A stretch of 64,000 bases of DNA. Origin: Quercus robur. Taxonomy: Eukaryota > Streptophyta > Magnoliopsida > Fagales > Fagaceae. The stretch is from contig NC_065544.1 of NCBI RefSeq assembly GCF_932294415.1, positions 18,079,351 to 18,143,350 on the forward strand, read 5' to 3'. The notes below the pieces were generated by a model, which was not told where the DNA came from, ran no database searches, and saw only the letters and a list, made by a program, of their open reading frames with translations. Made by a program: the position numbers and the translations under genes. Shown piece after piece: positions 11,601 through 23,383 of the stretch. Position 1 is the first letter of the stretch. Each line of letters begins with the position of its first letter.

Positions 11601-14600
11601 GTTACCTATATTTTGAGGTTTTAGTTTTGCTATTCATTTTGTTTTCTCTAGAGCATTATATTGTAATTTTTGTAGGAACATTTAAACATTTGGTGATAAT
11701 ATTCATTCAGTTTTTCTGATTTTGAGTTTTTGACTGCATTAGTTGCACCTTTTTTTTTTTTTTTTTTCCTTTTTCTATAGTGGTGGCTTTGAAAGGTGCG
11801 CGCGCACACACACACATATATATGTTTGCAATCACCGAGGTTCTTCAGATTATATATTAACATGTTGCAATTTTGTCAGCTGATTGAATGCCCATCAATA
11901 TATGAACTGATGGGTTGTCTGGATTTTCATTGGCAACACGTTCCTGCTTTAGAGATCTGGAGAGAGAAGCTAGACAGTGATGGGAACTCTCATCTTATCC
12001 TAGAATCTTATTCCCCAAAAGAAAGTATAGAAATTTTTAAGGAAGCTCTTTCGAGAAACAATGTAAGCCCTGAACTCTTGTTGTGCCAAGTACAGATTAG
12101 TGAAGTTTGTGGTAACTTTAATGTGGATTATTTTACTTTCTCATGGTTTAATGAAAAATGAAACTTGTCATGTTTGGACTTTGGAATATTTTTCAATTTT
12201 TAAAATTGTAAGTCAATATTTTAGTTGAGACATTTCTTTAGATCCATGTTCATAAAAGGTGAGCATTACAATGGCAGTCACTCATCGTAACCCTCTTTTT
12301 ATTTGAGCTTGTATCCAGTTGTGCAAAATGATTGACAATTTTTAGAGAGCTAACTATGGCCCTAGATAGCACCAAGTGGGATTAAGGGTTAAGGTTGAGT
12401 TGAGAATTTTTAGTTGTCACATTCTTATAAACTCTTTATGTTTTCTGTTATGTCAAGTTGTCAACAAATTATTGTAACATATGTAATTTCAGGGTTTTCT
12501 TGTGATTAAGAATTGGACTTGGAGCTATGGTTGCCACTATGTATCTCCACACAGTTTGCTTTGTGCTTTCTATATATTTGTTGTTTGTATTTTCACCAAG
12601 GAAAATAAAATAATGATGAGCTTTGCATTAACCATCATGTTGTAGAAATGCCACCTGTGGAATATTATGATTGTTTTTTTTTTTTCCTGTTCTTATTTAA
12701 CATTATGCTGAAACTGGATGAAAAGAACTGATATTGCTTACTGGACTTTATGCATTTCTCCAGGTCAATTATGATGGCAAAAGTATTCCCCTACCATTCA
12801 ATTTGGAGATCTTGAAATGGGCTAATGAAACACGAGAAGTTTTATCTTCTGCTAAAGTTCCTTCTCAAGTTAAATTCTACAACATATATGGGACCAATCT
12901 TGAGACACCCCATAGTGTCTGGTAATATCTCCACTAAATGAAGTGTTATGGGTTTATTGCAGTCAGAAACTATGGTTATTGAGAAATTTATTGTGGAATA
13001 GAATCTTATACTAAAACTAAAATACTAATATGCTGCTATGTTCTTTTGATACTGAGTTTGGTTCATTTGATCTCTAAAAGTTATTTACCATGCAGCTATG
13101 GAAGCGAGGAAACTCCTGTTACTGATTTACAAGAACTACCATTTTGCCAGGTCATTATCTACAACAAAATTTAATCCGTGTTGTTATTTGATTTCCTCTT
13201 TTGCTGCAAGTTACTGTTTGTGTAAGAAAGCTAACTTGTGTTTGCATAATTTCAGCCTTCATATGTATGTGTGGATGGTGATGGGACAGTTCCAACAGAG
13301 TCAGCCAAGGTATGCCAGATTTTCTATTTGATCTGTTATGATTTCATGCCATGGATGATCTTTTTAACACAGCTTTAACAGTTGGTATTCACTGAAGTAT
13401 CTCATTTATGATTTGTGGTGGCTGCATTTTTTGTTGTTGTTGTTGAATTTCCAATGCAGTGAGGGAAAGCACGTATCCTTTTTACTCTGTTAATGCTGTT
13501 TCATAGGGTTAAACATTTATGCACTGACTTTGAAATGGTGGGAGTGAAATTAGCTAAATTATTTAGCCAAAATAAAAGCTACAAATAATAAGTGATTATA
13601 CCTCTTCTTTGCTGGTCCAAAGAAAGGGATTATTTTAATTTAGAGAAGAGCATAGAAAAAAGCTGGGTGGGTGGGGAGGGGAGGAAAAAAAATTGTTTGG
13701 ACCTCCACATGGCATAAAGAACAAATTGAAATGAAAAGAGATGAACGGGGAAACATACACCTTGTTAAAGGAAAATATACATTAATTGAGTATGAGCTAG
13801 GATCATGATCAAGCTCTTAGATATAATGCTTGGATAATGAAATCTTTCTGATTTCTGTAGCAACGTTTTCATTACCTGGAGTGTTAACCATATAATAAAT
13901 TGGATAAAAAATCTGAGAGTGATAAAAAGCTGGATGAATAAAAAAGGAAATTCCTTGAAAGTATTTATGATTAATAAATGAAACACAAAAATAGAAAACT
14001 AAAGCTGACATTTCATTAGTAAACATTTTGAAATGAAGAAACCAAGCTGGCATATCATTATTCGCCTATTACATAGGTTTGTGTTATATGCATGCAGGAT
14101 GCTAATTGGTTTCACAGTTTCAGACAATATATCAGATGATTTGACCAACTTATTAAAAAAAAAAAAAGTAGATTAGACCATTGTTTTAGCTTTTATGATT
14201 TCCAGGAGCAGTAAAACGTGGAGAAAAAAAACAAGGAAAGTCTTTGAATTTGATGATTTGTACGAATGTAAGATTCTCTTAAGGACAATATGACAAACTT
14301 AACTTGATCTTCCATTGCTTTATAATAATTTGAAAAGGAGAAATGCAGCTATAGTCTCAACTCTCAACTATGGCCTTTTCCTGATAAATTTTAGATTGAC
14401 AATTGTGAATTATGAATTGGCGATCTATATAACCTGCTTTTTCTTCCCTTATAGGCAGATGGGCTTAATGCAGAAGCAAGGATTGGAGTCCCTGGTGAGC
14501 ATCGAGGAATTCTCTGTGACCATCATGTATTTCGGATTCTTAAGCACTGGCTGAAGGCAGATTCAGACCCTTACTACAACCCTATCAATGATTATGTGAT

Positions 14601-14871
14601 ATTACCCACTGCATTTGAAATGGAAAGCCACAAGGAAAAAGGCTTACAAGTAACTTCTCTTAAAGAAGAATGGGAAATCATCTCAGAAGACCAAGTCGAC
14701 CAAGACAATATGGCTGATACAAAGCCTATGGTGAGTTCCATATCTGTTTCTCAAGTGGGAGATAATCATTCTCCACGGGCAGAGGCTTGTGCTACTGTTA
14801 TTGTTCATCCTCAAAATGAGGGCAAGCAGCATGTTGAGCTGAATGCCGTAAGTGTGTCAGTTGATGCATAA
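5679..14871 (+). CDS. LCAT4: LCAT-like phospholipase/acyltransferase, LCAT4 type (11 exons, 537 aa)
   Basis: Exons by eye: 5679-5925, 6777-6868, 7159-7277, 8869-9004, 9169-9220, 10103-10203, 11880-12062, 12764-12921, 13096-13150, 13256-13309, 14455-14871. All junctions are GT-AG and phases agree, giving 537 codons plus TAA. The start is ATG 5679 (MAVLLEEIVQ), not the TTG six bases upstream. The alpha/beta-hydrolase signatures of the LCAT family are complete. The oxyanion-side motif PVLLVPGIAGS is at about residues 37-47. The lipase elbow SHSMGG carries nucleophile Ser183. Asp390 sits in DGDGTVP and His415 in GEHRG. There is no signal peptide. Length and the long C-terminal tail match Arabidopsis LCAT4 (At4g19860, ~535 aa), described as a cytosolic Ca-independent phospholipase A, rather than the shorter LCAT3. 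Expected role: hydrolysis of phospholipid acyl chains. Introns hold a minisatellite, a SINE and a MITE. The family call is firm; the substrate is inferred. Confidence 0.93.
6120..6310. repeat. Degenerate minisatellite in LCAT intron 1
   Basis: About four to five diverged copies of a 35-40 bp unit of the form 'aagttttttagggactaaaag(c/t)gatcac'. The whole array lies inside the first intron. Confidence 0.7.
9611..9798 (-). mobile_element. tRNA-derived SINE, family C, in LCAT intron 5
   Basis: Read on the minus strand, it has a box-A-like segment (CAGCCTAGTAGATGG), a box-B match (GGTTCGATCCC), a conserved body and an A/T-rich tail. The same family occurs on the plus strand at 59957-60149; both share the words GGTGGTTTACTCC-like, GGGTCCAAAGGGCCCT and TTGGTGAG. 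I cannot name the family. Confidence 0.75.
10417..10811. mobile_element. MITE with ~50-bp terminal inverted repeats, inserted in a TA microsatellite (LCAT intron 6)
   Basis: The left end starts GGAATGGGTTCAAGTTACAC. The right end, reversed, starts GGATTAAGTTCAAGTTACAC. Similarity between the arms continues for about 50 bp to 'acaccatc'. The element is 395 bp and has no open frame. It is bounded on both sides by (TA)n (10391-10416 and 10812-10833), consistent with a TA target inside a microsatellite. The superfamily is uncertain. Confidence 0.85.
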
Positions 14872-15315
14872 ATTGGTTCCCATTGAACCATTTTATTGAA
14901 CCGCAAAAGGTGAAAGTCTCCTGTATAGTCATCTGTGAGGTTAAACTCTTGTATATCAGGAATCTCTATGTAATATATGTGTGTGATATGTAAATATATA
15001 TGTACAGACTAACAAGATTAAAATTCATTGAACTTTCTTATCGGTTTATTGAAGTTGTTGAACTGGACATGTTTGGGTGTGAACCAGGAAGGTGGTTTAC
15101 ACGAATTAAAAGACATGAAGTTCAATGTTGTGAAGGTCTTATTCTAGGCCCCTTTTCATGCAAGTTCTTGTAGTTCTGATGTCTCTTATTTTCTCCACAC
15201 CTGCTTTCTATTTTAAGGCACTCGACCTTTTCAAAGGCCATGGTGAGGCAGTTAATTTTGGAGTGTGAAGTGGGAACATAATTGGATTGATTTGGATGTT
15301 CAATGTGGCTGTCTA

Positions 15316-15497
15316 AGCACGAGAAAAATATTTGGACACACCCACAGGAACACAACTTTGTTAGGCTGTTATACTGAAAAATGTTGTAAAAACATTTGAC
15401 GTCAGCGGTTGTTAAAAAGTTTGTGAAATTGTTGTCCAAGAAACTTTTTTTTTCTCGTGCAATATTTTTTGTTCCCGTGGGTGTGTCCAAATGTTGT
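15316..15497. repeat. Fold-back (inverted repeat) ~180 bp
   Basis: The word 'ggacacacccacaggaacac' near 15333-15352 is matched in inverse, with few changes, by 'gttcccgtgggtgtgtcc' near 15471-15488. Nearby 'cacgag' and 'ctcgtg' also pair. It is probably the relic of a small inverted-repeat element. No target duplication was identified. Confidence 0.6.
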
Positions 15498-15701
15498 AAA
15501 ACTATTTTCAGTGGGTGTCAACAAGGACATCGATTTTCACTACCGACATTTTTTTTTTTTTATATGGTTGAAGCTTGTATTTAATGTATTTTTTAACTGA
15601 ACATGATATGATTTGGATAGGTATCTAAAACTAGGTGTCTAGTTTTGGACAAATATTCGTATCGTATCATGTCCGGTGCAAAAATGCACTGGACACAAGC
15701 C

Positions 15702-16145
15702 ATTGTATCTTTGTTTAATAATTGTTGGTCCAACATCCTAGTATACCTAAATAAAAAAAAGAGGGTGAAGAAGGAGAAGAAGAGGAATGGAGATATGGTC
15801 AGGTGAGATTGGCGGCCACTACATGTGGCCATTCAGCCATAAGTCTTTGGCCGATTTAGGGTTTCGAGAAAAACAAAGGTGGAGTAGGAGGATGAGAGGG
15901 GCTTGGCTGTGTGGGATGAGAGGGGCTTGGCCACTATATCTTTGTTTAATAATTGTTTGTCCAACATCCTAGTATACCTAAAAGAAAAAAAAAAAAAAAG
16001 GGTGAAGTGGGTGAAGAGGAGGAATGGAGATATGGTCAGGTGAGATTGGTGGCCACTGCATGTGGCTATTCAACCATAAGTCTCTGGCCAATTTAGGGTT
16101 CTGAGAAAAACAAAGGTGGAGAAGGAGGATGAGAGTGGCTTCGTT
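15702..16145. repeat. Direct tandem duplication, unit ~220-230 bp
   Basis: Copy 1 (about 15702-15934) and copy 2 (about 15935-16145) share a series of words. In order they are 'tatctttgtttaataattg', 'ccaacatcctagtatacc', 'gaatggagatatggtcaggt', 'ggccact', 'atttagggtt' and 'gagaaaaacaaaggtgga'. Copy 1 also ends in a doubled 'gatgagaggggcttggc'. Confidence 0.85.
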
Positions 16146-18055
16146 GTGTGTCGTCTGGGTTAGATTGAAACAGAGAGGTGATGTTCTTGCTAGTTTGAGG
16201 TTGCTAAGGAAAACAGAGGTGGAGGATGAGAGAGAGGAGAAAGGCGTGTTTGAGGAGAGAGAGGAGAGAGGCCATCTGGTTTAGATGAAAGAGACTCTTG
16301 CATATGTGTTTCTTTATCTATTTGACACCTGTCCCTATTTGCAGTAGTTGCTGCAAGCTCGTCTGGAGAAAATCCCTATCTATAATGAAATGGTGTTATA
16401 AGTGTGAGGCGTGCCTTTCTTGGATGCATCAACAACAACAACAACAACGTGAAAGAGAGGAATAATCCTCCATATTAAGAAAAGCACCCATATTCCAAAT
16501 GGATGGTCAATTGTATTTTCTTCTACACAAAACATTCTTCAGATAATACATAAACAACAATTTTGAACTAAATTACTTGCAGCTCAACTGGCACCTCCTG
16601 GTGTTTCTAGTTTTTTTAAAAAAGGAGTTGATATATATTAAAGCAAAGAATGCACACTAGTAGCCTTCAAAATTGTGATGTTGACTATATCAATATATTA
16701 TTTTTTATGAAAGTCGAAGGGGATAATCAAAGTTGATTTAGTTGGCCTACCATCTGCTAAACCAGAAAGAAAAGTATCAATTAAACAAAGTTAATTATGT
16801 AATCAACTTAATCATACAGACAGCCAAGGGAAAGTGATGAGCAAGTGGCCTCAAAAATATATATTGAACAATGAGTGCTGGAAATGGGATAAATTTCATC
16901 TTAGAAGTTTTAAGGAATGGTCAATTACCAAAAAAGGCCTCCACTAGTATATAGTATAAACAAGCCTTAAATAGACACAAAATGTTAAACAATAACCATA
17001 AAATATTTGCAGAAAGAACAATGATCTAGACATTCACTCTCTTTCTATTTAATCCGTAAAATAATCTCTAAGATTTCAACTTTATCACAACATTGTAGAT
17101 ATCACTAGGTCCACTTAATCAAATGAAAATTTTTGAACATACAGATAGGATCCCATCTATATCAGCGATTCAGAATATGAAATTTTCATTTGTGCTGGAA
17201 AATGATTTCACATGTAAGCTGTGATTTCTTAAAAAATTTATGGAGCATGCAGCTATGAACAATCAGATGATAACAGAGTCAATGTATGCTTCACATTTCT
17301 TCATATACTATATATCACCAGGAAGACGAATTAATTGGTAAACGGGATTAATTTTAGTTCAAGGAAACAGGAGAAAGTACGAACGTCCACCTAGAGGCAA
17401 GGAGGTAGCATTTCCTTTTATGTGTGTGTGAGTGTTGTGATGAAAACCAACACCTAGCAAATCTCAGTATCCACAAATCAAGAAGGGATAACATCTCCTC
17501 AGTGAGCCCATAAACATGGAGCTTAACAGTGCAGACAAATACAAAAAAGATAACATCATCATAAATCTAGACCTCATCAAAGCTCAAAGCATTAACAAAT
17601 CAAGGAATCCCATTCAACATCTATTTAAGGATATCCATGTGAACATGGATCCTAACAATATATTTAACTTGAAGGCAACTCAGAATTTCAAAAGTTTCTA
17701 GTGTTCTCTGCAGCACCAAAAGGGGGAAAAGGGAAGCAGATCATGAACCTAGTTAGGAAATGTTACTGGTCCCTCAACACTGTTATTCATAAAATGAACG
17801 CATTACTTCCATTACCAAAAAGTAGAAACATTATCTTCTTGATTTTACTCTTCAATTGACAATCATTTAACAACCATATAATACCAAATTACAGCCTAGC
17901 TTAAATTTGCTTCCGTTGCAGCATGGCTCCACTTGGAATGTTGCATATTATGATATTAATCAAATATTGCATCCAAATAAAGCCTCATTTGGGAAAAATA
18001 GTTGAAAGTGGTAATGTCAACCATAAGATTGTAGCTTCTCATAAATATTTCATTA

Positions 18056-18158
18056 ATTTTTTGATAATTTGATAGTTACAAGAGGGGATGGCGGTTTTAA
18101 ATCTTGACTGTCTCAGTTGGACATGCTAAGAAGTGTTAGCTAAACTACGAGGCTCTTG
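18056..18158 (-). mobile_element. tRNA-derived SINE fragment, family A
   Basis: On the minus strand it begins 'agagcctcgtagtttagct', has a degenerate box B, and ends in 'aactatcaaattatcaaaaa'. That tail is the shared signature of the copies at 33901-34000 (plus) and 60950-61033 (minus). Confidence 0.65.
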
Positions 18159-19777
18159 ATACTTTATTAATAACCCACGAAGCAAAGCTTAACAAATTCT
18201 ATTCATGTACAGGAACAATGCTTAATCAAGCAAGAAGCGAGCTGACTCGTGATTAACCAAAAAGAACAAGAGGCAAACACCAACCACAAAAAGGCCACCA
18301 TTTTTAATCTGTTTCTAGGAAAGGAGGCACTTAACCCTTTTTTTAAAGAAAGTAATTAACTCTGTCAAAAAAAGAGAAGTAATTAACCAATGATTAAGAT
18401 TAAGAGTAACATTTTAGAGGAAAGAATAATGAAAGAGGTTCACCAAGATGAACCCATTCAACGCAAGCAACAAATGTTAAAAAAGCCCTAAAGGATTCAC
18501 TAGGTTGAAGGTCCAATGGACATCCAGTACATCTGCCAGCGATAATAATCAGAGATGAAGAAAACAATGACCCGCCTGAAGAAACAAAGACCCACGGCCC
18601 TAAAAACTCTTATCAAATTAAATAAAAAATATTGTTAAACCAACAAATTTTCCACTATTAAATAAAAAAGAGTATAAGTTCATGGGCCATCAAAATTCAA
18701 AAGTCTGCTCATCTTGAACATATTGCAAATTTTGAAGCAACTAAAGTAAGATTCTCAATACAATAGGAGTGGAGCAACTCCACATATTAGCATAAACTGA
18801 TCCAATCCCATGCTTAAATATAAAATTTGAGCTGATGACAATAGAAAAAAGCAGGAACAGCTATGACAAGTCACACTTCTTAACTAGTCTCATCGCTTAA
18901 TTCCACAAAAATATACCATGGGTGCTAAAATAAGATCTATTAACAATGTGATTTAACCAGAAATCACTTGCACAATGTTCTCATCAGTTTTTTTTTTTTT
19001 TTTTTTTTTTGGGTCAATATAATTCCCGTCAATATGGGATTAAAACATTATGTCACCACCACCTTAGGAAAGGAGATGCCATTTGTTCTAAAGACAATGA
19101 ATCACAATAGACCAGAGCTCCAATAAGCATAAGAAGTGTAACAAATTAATGATCTAAAGTTCTAATAAGTTGTCATAACTCATGCAAGTCCATGACAACA
19201 GAAAAAGGAACCAGGACAAACATGCTTAGCAGATCTGGAATTTATCAAAGCTGGACAAATGCAGCATATTTGTGCTCAACTGCAAAGGATAGGATCAAGT
19301 CATTGTATAAAGAAGGCAAGCACAGTGGAAGATCATAAACATCATATATGAAAATCAGAAGAAAGGTCAAAAGAAACCTCTTAACAGGAAAAATTCCAAG
19401 GCTAGTTCCAGGCAATTGATATTTCAAAGAATCTATTTCAAACTTCAGATACGTAATGTTAATGAACCCAGGACATGAACTCCCCTAGCCCATTTAAGAA
19501 AATTGGAAATCTTTAATCTCATCAATAATCTAGTCAATCACTAAGCATTTGATGTGTCACAATAAGAGTTGTACTGAACCAATGAGACAAATTCGATAAA
19601 GAGAAATGTCAGGAAAGTCAAATAACCATATATTTTATTAGCCACAAAAAGCTTATGATGCCACAATAGTCAATAATTTTGGATGAAAGAGAACAAAATA
19701 TGCATACCAAAATTTCTTGAAGAAATATCATAATACATTAATCTGACATGAAACAAAAGGAAAAACAGCCAAAAAGC
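18159..19777. other. Intergenic / 3' flank of PPR gene
   Basis: No exon is supported. A T tract with a degenerate SINE-like segment (about 18988-19105, minus) is present. The final part should hold the 3' UTR of the minus-strand PPR gene. Confidence 0.45.
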
Positions 19778-21757
19778 CTATGCAGCCACATTAGTGGCAG
19801 AAGAACCTTTTCTAGATTTCATGGAATAAAAGAGATTCAAGACATCAGCATGGTTACGAATGTAGACTGGGCATTTGGAAAGGAAATTTTGAGCTTCAAA
19901 ATGCCTTCCAGCCTTGAAGAAGGCTTCAAATGTACGGAGAAACATGGATGTTGCTGGAAACCTCTTTGAAGTCATTTCCTTCAAAAAGTTGATAGCATCA
20001 TCACCAGTTCCAGACTTCGATACATACTCAATAAATGGATCCACAAAGGGTGGGAACCCTTGATTTTTCATCAAAACCAAAAGACTTAAAGCATTTTGAA
20101 ACCCACCCCGAACCAACAACTTACTTATCAATTCTTTATATGTAGTATGCCAGGGCTTCAACTGTTCAACATTCACCAGCCCAACAAGAAGCGTGCATGC
20201 CTCTATTGCCCTGTTTTTTTGGCAATAAGCGTTTACCAAAATGTGGAATGCATAACCAGCAGAAGAAACTCCCTCTTTTTCAACCATCTGTTTGAAACAA
20301 TCAGAAGCCTTGTCAAAATCCCCAGCTACACAATGCCCCTCAATGAAAGATGCCCATGTCCTATGATCTAGAGTGGACCCAGATGCTTCCATATTCTCCA
20401 AAAGTTCACTTGCCTCATCCTTTTTACCAGTGCTACTAAGCTGAAATGCAATTTTACTCTGTAAATGACCATTAGCCACAAACCCACCTTCTTTCATTGC
20501 TTTCAAAACCTTATTGCACTCACCAAGTCTACCAACACTGGTTAATGACTTAAAAACTGCACCAAGCATAGAATTTGTCAACAAATTCCCGCTCTCGGTA
20601 AAAATCCTCACAACCCTCGAAAAAAGACCCATATCCAATTGTTTACCAACTGCTACTTTCCTCAATAGAAAGACACAACAATCCTCGGAAGGCTTATTTG
20701 CACCAGCCATGGAAAAATCATACAAATCCACAGCATCCTTAATCATTTTCCTCTTACAAAACCGCCCCAACACCTTAACAAATGTCTCCTCCTCCATATC
20801 ATACCCATTGCTTCTCATCTCATCAACAACTTTCCAAAACCTATCGATACAATCTTCCCGCCCCAACACCTTGGCCATAGCATTATAAGTCCGCTCATCG
20901 TGCTTAAACAACCCACTCTCCTCCACCCATCTAAAGAAAATCAATGCTTTAGTTGGCTCCACACCAACATTTTCCAATACCATCTTAACCACATCACTTG
21001 AATACTCAATACCTAATTCCCGTATCTGCCTTTCAACATCATCACTCCACACTTCACTCCTAACTATCTTACACAACTTGGAACAAACCTTCTCCACCGC
21101 ATTATCCACCGATCCAGAGTCATACACAGCCCTCAATTTTCCAACATCACCACCCAACCCATCCTTTTGGAACCTCTCCAAGACCTTATTTTGCACGCCC
21201 TTGGATATCCCATACCCCTTTTTGTTCATAACCTCAACCAAATCCCAAAACTCCTTAACAAACCCATTAACACCCAGAATCCCCAGCATCAAATTATATG
21301 ATTTAGAGCTGAGTTTCTGACCATAACTCTCCAAAACCCAATCGAAAAACCGCTTCGCCACATCGGGGCTCGATTCGAGGTTCCCCAGAACCCTCAACAC
21401 CAATTCATGACTAATCACAACACTGTTCAGCTCTAACTCTTTCCTAATATCATCCACACCCACAGTAGGTTTCGCAAAAATATCAGCTACAACTAAGTGA
21501 GTGTGATCCGTGTCTTTCTCTTCAATGGCTTGTTCGGGCTCAGACGAGAACCTACGAGAAATGGCGTCTCTAGGGTTTATGAATTGGGGTTTTTGTGAGA
21601 CAGTGGTGTGAAAGAGTGACGCGAGAGAACGAAATGGTGGAAGATTGAGATTGGGATTGGAGAGTACCTGGAAATGCGAGGACGAGTGAGTGGTATTGGG
21701 AAGCTGAGATCGAAGAATGTGGTGAGGTCGTAGAAGCAAGCGCCATTGGTGTCGCAT
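19778..21757 (-). CDS. P-class pentatricopeptide repeat protein, likely mitochondrial (659 aa, intronless)
   Basis: A single uninterrupted frame. The first ~70 residues are rich in Arg, Ser, His and Leu with almost no acidic residues (start MRHQWRLLLRP, later SRRFSS), as expected of a mitochondrial presequence. The rest is a solenoid of degenerate PPR helices. Examples begin near residues 153 (SYNLMLGILG), 290 (TYNAMAKVLG), 397 (MLGAVFKSLT), 465 (HRTWASFIEGHC), 501 (GYAFHILVNAYC) and 534 (TYKELISKLL). No E, DYW or SMR tail is present. P-class PPR proteins bind organelle transcripts and affect processing, stability or translation. It resembles the At3g02490-like group from memory, but the RNA target cannot be inferred. 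Telomere-box-like words (AAACCCTA on the coding strand) occur just upstream, near 21767-21800. Confidence 0.9.
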   Translation of the reverse strand: MRHQWRLLLRPHHILRSQLPNTTHSSSHFQVLSNPNLNLPPFRSLASLFHTTVSQKPQFINPRDAISRRFSSEPEQAIEEKDTDHTHLVVADIFAKPTVGVDDIRKELELNSVVISHELVLRVLGNLESSPDVAKRFFDWVLESYGQKLSSKSYNLMLGILGVNGFVKEFWDLVEVMNKKGYGISKGVQNKVLERFQKDGLGGDVGKLRAVYDSGSVDNAVEKVCSKLCKIVRSEVWSDDVERQIRELGIEYSSDVVKMVLENVGVEPTKALIFFRWVEESGLFKHDERTYNAMAKVLGREDCIDRFWKVVDEMRSNGYDMEEETFVKVLGRFCKRKMIKDAVDLYDFSMAGANKPSEDCCVFLLRKVAVGKQLDMGLFSRVVRIFTESGNLLTNSMLGAVFKSLTSVGRLGECNKVLKAMKEGGFVANGHLQSKIAFQLSSTGKKDEASELLENMEASGSTLDHRTWASFIEGHCVAGDFDKASDCFKQMVEKEGVSSAGYAFHILVNAYCQKNRAIEACTLLVGLVNVEQLKPWHTTYKELISKLLVRGGFQNALSLLVLMKNQGFPPFVDPFIEYVSKSGTGDDAINFLKEMTSKRFPATSMFLRTFEAFFKAGRHFEAQNFLSKCPVYIRNHADVLNLFYSMKSRKGSSATNVAA

Positions 21758-21940
21758 GGTTGCTTTTTAGGGTTAGAGAGAGAAGTGTTAGGGTTTAAGA
21801 AAGATTGGATTGGGTTTTGATTGGCGAGCTACAGTTGCTAAATTTAAGTGCGGGGAGTTAAAAGTGCAAGCTACTAGCGAAGACAAGGCATGGTGGTGTG
21901 TTAGAGGCTTAGAGCATTAGCATGGTGTGTTAGAGGCTTA

Positions 21941-22105
21941 GAGCATTAGCATTCATGCTAATGCTATATCTAAGGTCTTTTTGGTATTTTATAACTAAAA
22001 AATATTTGCATCAAAAAATGTTATATCTCATTATTGTAAAATTTTTTGCAATAATGCTACAGTACAATTCAAAGTTTAGAATTGTACTGTAGCACTATGC
22101 TAAAA

Positions 22106-22140
<35 letters not shown>

Positions 22141-22342
22141 TTATTCCACCCGTTAGTTGAAAAAAAGTGATGATGTGAAAGAAATAATAAAGAAAGATTA
22201 AAAAAATAATATTTTAATGAAAAAGTAAAATAATAGAGTTTTTGGATGTAGGGTGTATTGTAAAATGGTATGGTATAATTGATAAAGTAGCTTTTTGGAA
22301 TGGTAAAATAGGATAGAGTAGCATTCTTCAATGCTAATGCTC
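21941..22342. mobile_element. PIF/Harbinger (Tourist-like) MITE, 402 bp
   Basis: The left end is GAGCATTAGCATTCATGCTA; the right end, reversed, is GAGCATTAGCATTGAAGAAT. The 3-bp target duplication TTA is at 21938-21940 and 22343-22345. Inside is a perfect hairpin with 16-bp arms (22055-22070 and 22079-22094, TGCTACAGTACAATTC). There is no coding capacity. It lies about 180 bp upstream of the PPR start codon, so it may sit in or next to that promoter. The left border is preceded by a ~29-bp direct duplication (about 21896-21952) that includes the first 12 bases of the element. Confidence 0.92.
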
Positions 22343-22345
22343 TTA

Positions 22346-23057
22346 ACAATGCGTTTTTCGCTTGTGCCAGACTGCGAGTCAGGAGGGGTATAAGATTTTA
22401 AAAAAAATAAAAATCCCTATTCTATAAACATTTTTTTTTTCTGAGAATGTTTTATAAACAAATTAGTACTAATGTGTTTATAGAATATTGAGATTAAAGC
22501 GGAATTGGAAAGAGCAGGTGAGTTTTTTTCTTTTTCTTTTTCTTTTTTCCTCTAATATTTTTTATTTTTTATTTTTTATTTTTAACCTATAACTCCAGAT
22601 TTTTAAAATTTCTTTAAATCAATTAAAATACATTATTTTACTTACAACCGTAAAATAGTCATAATTAGTCTAATGATGCCTATAGCATTAATTTATTTAT
22701 AGTATAGTGTGGAGAAGGAGATAGATACAGGAAGGGGTTTCCCATTTAACCCATATCCTTGTTGCAAGTTCTTGGTTCTTGTAGGGAATTTGGGCACTTA
22801 AAATATAAGTAGTTGCATACAAATAATTTACACACAAAGGAGAAGAGAGAAATGAAATGAATATGTAGGGTGTAGTAAGTCTTACCATAGATCTTTTGAA
22901 ACTACAAAATCTCAAATCAATACAATACAAACACGAATTGGTTGAATCTATCAATGATTAAATAAAAATGAAGAATTCACAAAGGTGTTTTTTTTTTTTT
23001 TTTTTTTTTTTTAATATTTTTTGTTGGTTTAATAATTAAGACTCTTTAACTTAAGAT
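22346..23057. other. Intergenic, no gene seen
   Basis: AT-rich DNA with several homopolymer runs, including a T tract at about 22988-23012. No exon is supported on either strand. Confidence 0.5.
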
Positions 23058-23383
23058 ATTTTGGCCCTTAAAATTGAGGTTAATTCCATTTTTATCATTT
23101 ACGTGTCAAAATTTTCATTTTGACAATTTATATTTGATTTGTTTTCATTTTTGACTTTTATATTTCAAAATTTTTATTTTGATCCTTCATATTTAATTTG
23201 GTTTTCTGATTGGTCCGTTATATTTCAAAATTTTCAATTTTTATAAAAGCTAAAAATGAAGAGTCTAAATGAAAATTTTGAAACATAAAGGGCCAACATA
23301 AAAACATAATCAAAGATGGAAAGTCAAAAAAAAATTTCATGTAAAAACCAAAACAAAAATAGCTTCAATTTTTAAGGGTGAAG
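23058..23383. mobile_element. Fold-back MITE-like element, ~325 bp
   Basis: The left arm starts near 'gcccttaaaattgagg' and the right arm ends near 'cttcaatttttaagggt'. The two pair over most of their length, through 'tatttcaaaattttca' against 'tgaaaattttgaaaca'. The whole segment is nearly one hairpin. No certain target duplication. Confidence 0.65.

Larger units (their letters stand above)
14872..18055. other. LCAT 3' flank and gene-poor intergenic DNA
   Basis: The first ~150-200 bases are presumably the LCAT 3' UTR. Beyond it I see no supported exon. Two structures are listed separately: a fold-back near 15.3-15.5 kb and a tandem duplication at 15.7-16.15 kb. Short open frames here have no family resemblance and no splice support. 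Confidence 0.5.

Noticed and set aside
20096-21320. Plus-strand frames of 80-124 codons opposite the PPR gene
   Set aside because: They are shadows of the 659-codon minus-strand gene.
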